Positions 5,782 through 7,681 of a stretch of 7,681 bases of DNA are shown piece after piece (the stretch's first letter is position 1; every line of letters begins with the position of its first letter). Made by a program: the position numbers and the translations under genes. The stretch comes from Pseudomonadota bacterium. Its GTDB lineage: Bacteria; Pseudomonadota; Alphaproteobacteria; Acetobacterales; Acetobacteraceae. Location of the stretch: NCBI GenBank assembly GCA_021805485.1, contig JAJZFF010000477.1, positions 1 to 7,681 of the forward strand, read 5' to 3'. The notes beneath the pieces are model-generated. The model had not been told where the DNA came from. It saw nothing but the letters and a program-made list of their open reading frames with translations, and ran no database searches.

Positions 5782-7177
5782 CCGGCTGCCGCCCTCCGGC
5801 GGCAGCCTCGCCCTGGCCGATCCCGCATCGCTGTCGGACCTGCCGCTGCCGCTGCTGGAATTCCAGTCGCCGACGGCGGCGGTGATCGCGACGCCGGTTT
5901 CGATCGTCTCGCGCTACACCATGCTGCTCGTCACCGCCCTGGTGGCGACGCTGATCGCCGTCGCGGCCGTCGTGCGCATCCCCAAGGTGGTCTCCGCGCC
6001 CGGCCGGCTGGTCTCCACCGCCTCGAACGTCCTGCTCCAGCCCTTCGACACCTCGATCGTCCAGGCGATCGACGTCCACGAGGGCGAGATCGTCCACAAG
6101 GGCGAAATCCTGGCAAAGCTGAACCCCACCTTCGCCAGCGCCAATCTCAGGGCCCTGAGCGCCGAGGTGGTCCAGCTCGGCGCCCGGCGCGGCCGCCTTG
6201 CCGCCGAGGCGGGCGGCACCACCTACGCGCCCGCGCATCCAAACGCGGCGCAGCGGCTCCAGGCCGCGATCTTCGAGAGCCGCAGGGCCGAGCGCATCTA
6301 CACGATCGAGAATTACGACCAGAAGATCGCCGAACTGCGCATGATCATCGCCAAGAGCGACAGCGAGGCGGGGTTCTACCGCAAGCAGGTCGGCGTGGCG
6401 AAGGATGTCGAGCACATGCGCGACCAGCTCCAGCGCATGCAGGTCGGCAGCAAGCTCAACTCCCTGCTTGCCCGGAACGACCGGCTGACCGTGTCCAGCT
6501 CGCTCTCCAGCGCGCTGGCCACCGCCGCCGCCGGCGAGCGCGACCTCGCCGCCCAGCAGGCCGAGCGCGACGCCTATGAAAAGAAATGGATCGCCGATGT
6601 CGGGGAGAAACTCGCCGAGACCGACAGCAAGCTGATCGCCACCGAGCAGGACCTCGCCAAGGCGCGGCTGCAGAGCCAGCTCGTGGTGATGCGCGCGCCG
6701 CGCGACGCCATCGTGCTCACCGTCGCCCATGTCTCGGTCGGCTCGGTGCTGCGGTCGGGGGCCAAGTTCATCACCCTGGTGCCGCTGGACGCCCCGCTCG
6801 AGGTCGAGGCCGATATCAGCGGCGCCGAATCCGGCCATGTCCATGTCGGCGATCCGGTCACGGTGAAATTCGCCACCTTCGATTACCTGCGCTACGGCAC
6901 CGCCCGCGGCACGCTCCGTTCGGTCAGCGCCGACAGTTTCAGCTCCGACCAGCCGCCGGCGGAGGGCGCCTCGCCGCTGCCCAACCGGCCGCGCGGCCTC
7001 TACTACAAGGCCCGCATCTCGATCGACAGGCTGATGCTGCACGGCGTGCCGCCCAGCTTCCGCCTCACCCCCGGCATGCCGCTCACCGCCGACATCAAGA
7101 CCGGCCGGCGCACCATCCTCTCCTATTTCATGACCAAGCTGCTGCCGGTCGCGACCGACAGCATGCGCGAGCCCTGA
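5747..7177 (+). CDS. HlyD-family membrane fusion protein of type I secretion
   Basis: This is the periplasmic adaptor that links the ABC transporter to an outer-membrane TolC-like channel. The 476-residue protein has a Pro/Arg-rich cytoplasmic N-terminus and one membrane helix at about 57-77 (YTMLLVTALVATLIAVAAVV). The first half of the biotinyl/lipoyl-like domain is at 96-126 (IDVHEGEIVHKGEILAKLNP). A long alpha-helical coiled-coil hairpin covers about 130-312. The second lipoyl half is at 314-345 (VMRAPRDAIVLTVAHVSVGS) and a beta-barrel region begins at about 350. The C-terminus RLTPGMPLTADIKTGRRTIL and the following SYFMTKLLP is the HlyD secretion-protein signature. The start is set by AAGGAGG 5 bases upstream. 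Its overlap with the ABC gene and its length fit a dedicated partner rather than a drug-efflux adaptor. Confidence 0.93.
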   Translation: MRRPRPSRKATDRLPPSGGSLALADPASLSDLPLPLLEFQSPTAAVIATPVSIVSRYTMLLVTALVATLIAVAAVVRIPKVVSAPGRLVSTASNVLLQPFDTSIVQAIDVHEGEIVHKGEILAKLNPTFASANLRALSAEVVQLGARRGRLAAEAGGTTYAPAHPNAAQRLQAAIFESRRAERIYTIENYDQKIAELRMIIAKSDSEAGFYRKQVGVAKDVEHMRDQLQRMQVGSKLNSLLARNDRLTVSSSLSSALATAAAGERDLAAQQAERDAYEKKWIADVGEKLAETDSKLIATEQDLAKARLQSQLVVMRAPRDAIVLTVAHVSVGSVLRSGAKFITLVPLDAPLEVEADISGAESGHVHVGDPVTVKFATFDYLRYGTARGTLRSVSADSFSSDQPPAEGASPLPNRPRGLYYKARISIDRLMLHGVPPSFRLTPGMPLTADIKTGRRTILSYFMTKLLPVATDSMREP

Positions 7178-7195
7178 GGGGGGCATCCCGCGCCG

Positions 7196-7681
7196 ATGCG
7201 ACTGCTGGACCATCTGGCGGCGCTTTCGCCGCCCAGGGCCCTCCGCCGGGCGCGGCGCCTCGCCGCCGCCGGCGCGCGGGCGCGGGCGGCGCGGCTCTAC
7301 AGCGTCGCCGCCGCCGCCGGACTCGTCGAGGCGCAGAACGAGGTGGCGCACGCCTATCTCGCCGGCACCCTGTTCCCGCGCAACCCGGCCGAGGCCGCGC
7401 GCTGGTTCCGCGCCGCGGCCGAGGCCGGCCACGTGCCGAGCCAGTGCCGCCTCGCCAGCCTGCACCTGCAGGGGCTGCGCGCCGCCGCGTCCGGCCCCGG
7501 CCTGTTCCCGGACGATCACTGGGCCGCCGATGACGCCCCCGGCGCCGACTATCCGGCGGCCCTGGCCTGGGCCCGCAAGGCGGCGGACTCCGGCTCGGCG
7601 GACGGCCAGTCCCTGCTCGGCTTCATCCTCGCCAACGGCCCCGAGGGCATTCTCGACCGCGATGCCGCGCTCGACTGGTAC
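7196..7681 (+). CDS. Sel1-like repeat protein, 3' end beyond the window
   Basis: An open frame of 162 codons runs from the ATG at 7196 to the last base without a stop. The N-terminus is rich in Arg and Ala (MRLLDHLAALSPPRALRRAR) with no signal peptide or membrane helix, so a cytoplasmic protein is likely. Sel1-like repeats, paired helices of the TPR superfamily that bind proteins, are visible at about 31-57 (ending AHAYLAG), 64-93 (AARWFRAAAEAGHVPSQCRL, then ASLHLQG) and 120-148 (AALAWARKAADSGSADGQSL, then LGFILANG). A further one begins at 154 (DRDAALDWY). About 25 residues between the second and third are irregular. The frame is the same as the HlyD frame, whose TGA ends 18 bases upstream, and no other start codon lies between. 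A G-rich AGGGGGG at 7177-7183 is the only ribosome-binding candidate, 12 bases away. Function is unknown; the operon position suggests a role tied to the secretion system. Confidence 0.85.
   Translation, partial: MRLLDHLAALSPPRALRRARRLAAAGARARAARLYSVAAAAGLVEAQNEVAHAYLAGTLFPRNPAEAARWFRAAAEAGHVPSQCRLASLHLQGLRAAASGPGLFPDDHWAADDAPGADYPAALAWARKAADSGSADGQSLLGFILANGPEGILDRDAALDWY

Noticed and set aside
7183..7199. Hairpin GCATC/GATGC enclosing the Sel1 gene start codon
   Set aside because: Only 5 bp in very GC-rich sequence; too weak and too likely by chance to call a regulatory element.
7250..7320. GCC/GCG-rich run resembling a trinucleotide repeat
   Set aside because: It is explained by Ala and Arg codons in the N-terminal part of the Sel1-repeat protein under strong GC bias.
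5627..7519. A 630-codon minus-strand frame opposite the HlyD and Sel1 genes
   Set aside because: Low-complexity Arg/Gly/Ala/Asp translation without motifs; the plus-strand genes explain the region.
6586..7533. A 315-codon plus-strand frame spanning the HlyD end and the Sel1 start
   Set aside because: It is an Arg/Ala/Gly-rich shadow. The HlyD C-terminal signature and Sel1 repeats are in a different frame.

Overview
The window is uniformly GC-rich with strongly G/C-biased third codon positions. It carries a flagellar stator pair of alphaproteobacterial type and an RTX-type secretion operon. Together these point to a motile, free-living alphaproteobacterium. An acetic-acid-bacteria/Rhodospirillales relative is a plausible guess, but the sequence alone does not settle it. 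I see no tRNA, rRNA, CRISPR array, insertion sequence or prophage gene.

Layout. (1) Positions 1-695, plus strand: the C-terminal two thirds of a PLP-dependent threonine/serine dehydratase, cut by the window edge. (2) 762-1877 and 1917-2786, plus strand: motB then motA, the stator (torque-generating proton channel) of the flagellar motor, in the reverse of the enterobacterial motA-motB order and with no other flagellar gene in view. (3) 2793-3296, minus strand: a GNAT N-acetyltransferase of the phosphinothricin/methionine-sulfoximine type, convergent with motA (6 bases between stops). (4) 3297-3552: a 256-base divergent intergenic region, the only clear AT-rich stretch of the window. It holds an inverted repeat, a palindrome, two back-to-back hairpins and a possible 43-codon ORF ending in a TGATG overlap with the next gene. 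(5) 3553-5781, 5747-7177 and 7196 to the window end, plus strand: a compact operon of a type I secretion ABC transporter with a degenerate C39-like domain, its HlyD-family membrane fusion partner (35-base overlap), and a Sel1-repeat protein that runs off the window.

How the genes work together. MotA and MotB form one complex in the inner membrane. MotA carries the cytoplasmic torque loop; MotB supplies the proton-accepting Asp41 and the peptidoglycan anchor. The ABC and HlyD proteins would form the inner-membrane and periplasmic parts of a type I secretion machine. It would export an unprocessed substrate through a TolC-like outer-membrane protein, and neither that protein nor the substrate is in the window. 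The Sel1-repeat protein is not a standard type I secretion part. Its position 18 bases after the HlyD stop suggests a linked, perhaps regulatory or scaffold, role.

The points most worth a second look are the leader architecture before the ABC gene, the Sel1-repeat protein in the operon, and the loss of both catalytic Cys and His from the C39-like domain. Everything else is ordinary chromosomal content.
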